This document shows, in pieces, positions 63,528 through 64,000 of a stretch of DNA of 64,000 nt (within the stretch, counting starts at the first letter, position 1; each line of letters opens with the position of its first letter). This DNA is from Rhea pennata (taxonomy: Eukaryota; Chordata; Aves; Rheiformes; Rheidae), in the NCBI RefSeq assembly GCF_028389875.1, contig NC_084663.1, positions 94,595,265-94,659,264 of the forward strand. The letters are read 5' to 3'. The notes beneath the pieces were generated by a model that saw only the letters and a program-made list of their open reading frames with translations, did no database searches and was not told where the DNA came from. The translations under genes were made by a program, and so were the position numbers.

Positions 63528-64000
63528 AAAGTTTACATTCTAGGTCAGCCGTATACTTTGGTTTTGGGAGTTAGTGACAAAGTAAACACATCAATGCTCC
63601 ATTCTGATTGGAGACAAATTATTCATTTTATTGTAAGCCTCAGGACAGTTTGCAGACTGGAAACATAAATGTTCATAATTCTATTTACTTGTCTCCTGAC
63701 TGATTTTAACATGCCAAGTCTACTGCAGAATAGCTTCCAGATTGTGAATGAGGCAGGGATGAGCGAGTAAAATAGGTTATGCTAAATATACAAAAAAGCA
63801 AAATTACTACCTTTGTGTAAATGTATCTGATCTTTTTTTTCTATAAAAGACCACCAACAACACATCCATGACATTGAGCTTGTATTAGCCATAAAACTCT
63901 GTAAGACAATGACTTAACATCAGATTATCCATTCCAAAATATAAACTGATATTTCTTATTGTACAGAAAGAGCTGTGGCATGTGTTCTGGCCACAGGTGA

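Larger units (their letters stand above)
60408..64000 (-). other. CMSS1: Presumed upstream CMSS1 intron, no certain exon
   Basis: The acidic N-terminal CMSS1 exon expected upstream was not recognised. One weak candidate (61811-61858) is discussed under findings. The human FILIP1L gene nests inside CMSS1, but no FILIP1L coding block was seen. A GC-richer patch at 61.4-61.6 kb has open frames on both strands without known similarity. Confidence 0.55.

Noticed and set aside
60408-64000. FILIP1L exons nested in CMSS1
   Set aside because: The long coiled-coil exon and other remembered FILIP1L blocks are not present; they may lie beyond the window.

Overview
The window looks like nuclear DNA of a bird. 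It has small exons separated by AT-rich introns with consensus vertebrate splice sites. Its only clear interspersed repeats are CR1 LINE fragments ending in the avian ATTCTGTG-type octamer, plus one tRNA-Ile-headed SINE with a CR1 tail. SINEs of that design are known from the zebra finch (TguSINE1), so a songbird or relative is the best guess, but this is an inference. No bacterial, viral or organellar genes were seen.

Layout. (1) Positions 1-15.4 kb hold the 3' two thirds of DCBLD2 on the + strand: three exons of the F5/8-type C (discoidin) domain, one stalk exon, one transmembrane exon, three cytoplasmic exons and a 2.8 kb 3' UTR. The CUB and LCCL exons lie to the left of the window. (2) Positions 15.4-24.6 kb contain a CpG island at about 24.05-24.64 kb. 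A tentative three-exon minus-strand gene leads from it and would encode an unrecognised 89-residue protein with a short glutamine-rich coiled coil. This is the best candidate for something undescribed. (3) Positions 24.6-35.4 kb are largely empty apart from a CR1 fragment, simple repeats and weak exon-like segments. (4) Positions 35.4-44.2 kb hold a complete seven-exon TMEM30C gene (minus strand, 347 aa, CDC50 family); its human counterpart is annotated as a pseudogene. (5) Positions 45.4-60.4 kb hold eight exons of CMSS1 (minus strand), including the stop codon and a poly(A) signal. Its 5' exon or exons lie to the right of, or unrecognised near, the window edge. One CMSS1 intron carries the SINE and a 0.9 kb CR1 copy lying head to head. 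(6) Positions 60.4-64 kb are presumed CMSS1 intron with microsatellites.

The genes do not form a pathway. DCBLD2 is a cell-surface co-receptor and adaptor, TMEM30C a putative flippase beta subunit, and CMSS1 a putative small-subunit ribosome factor. The arrangement DCBLD2 -> <- TMEM30C <- CMSS1 is convergent. In human, as I recall it, DCBLD2 and CMSS1 point away from each other, so a lineage-specific rearrangement probably lies between 15 and 35 kb. All gene identities rest on reading translations against remembered family sequences; no database search was run.
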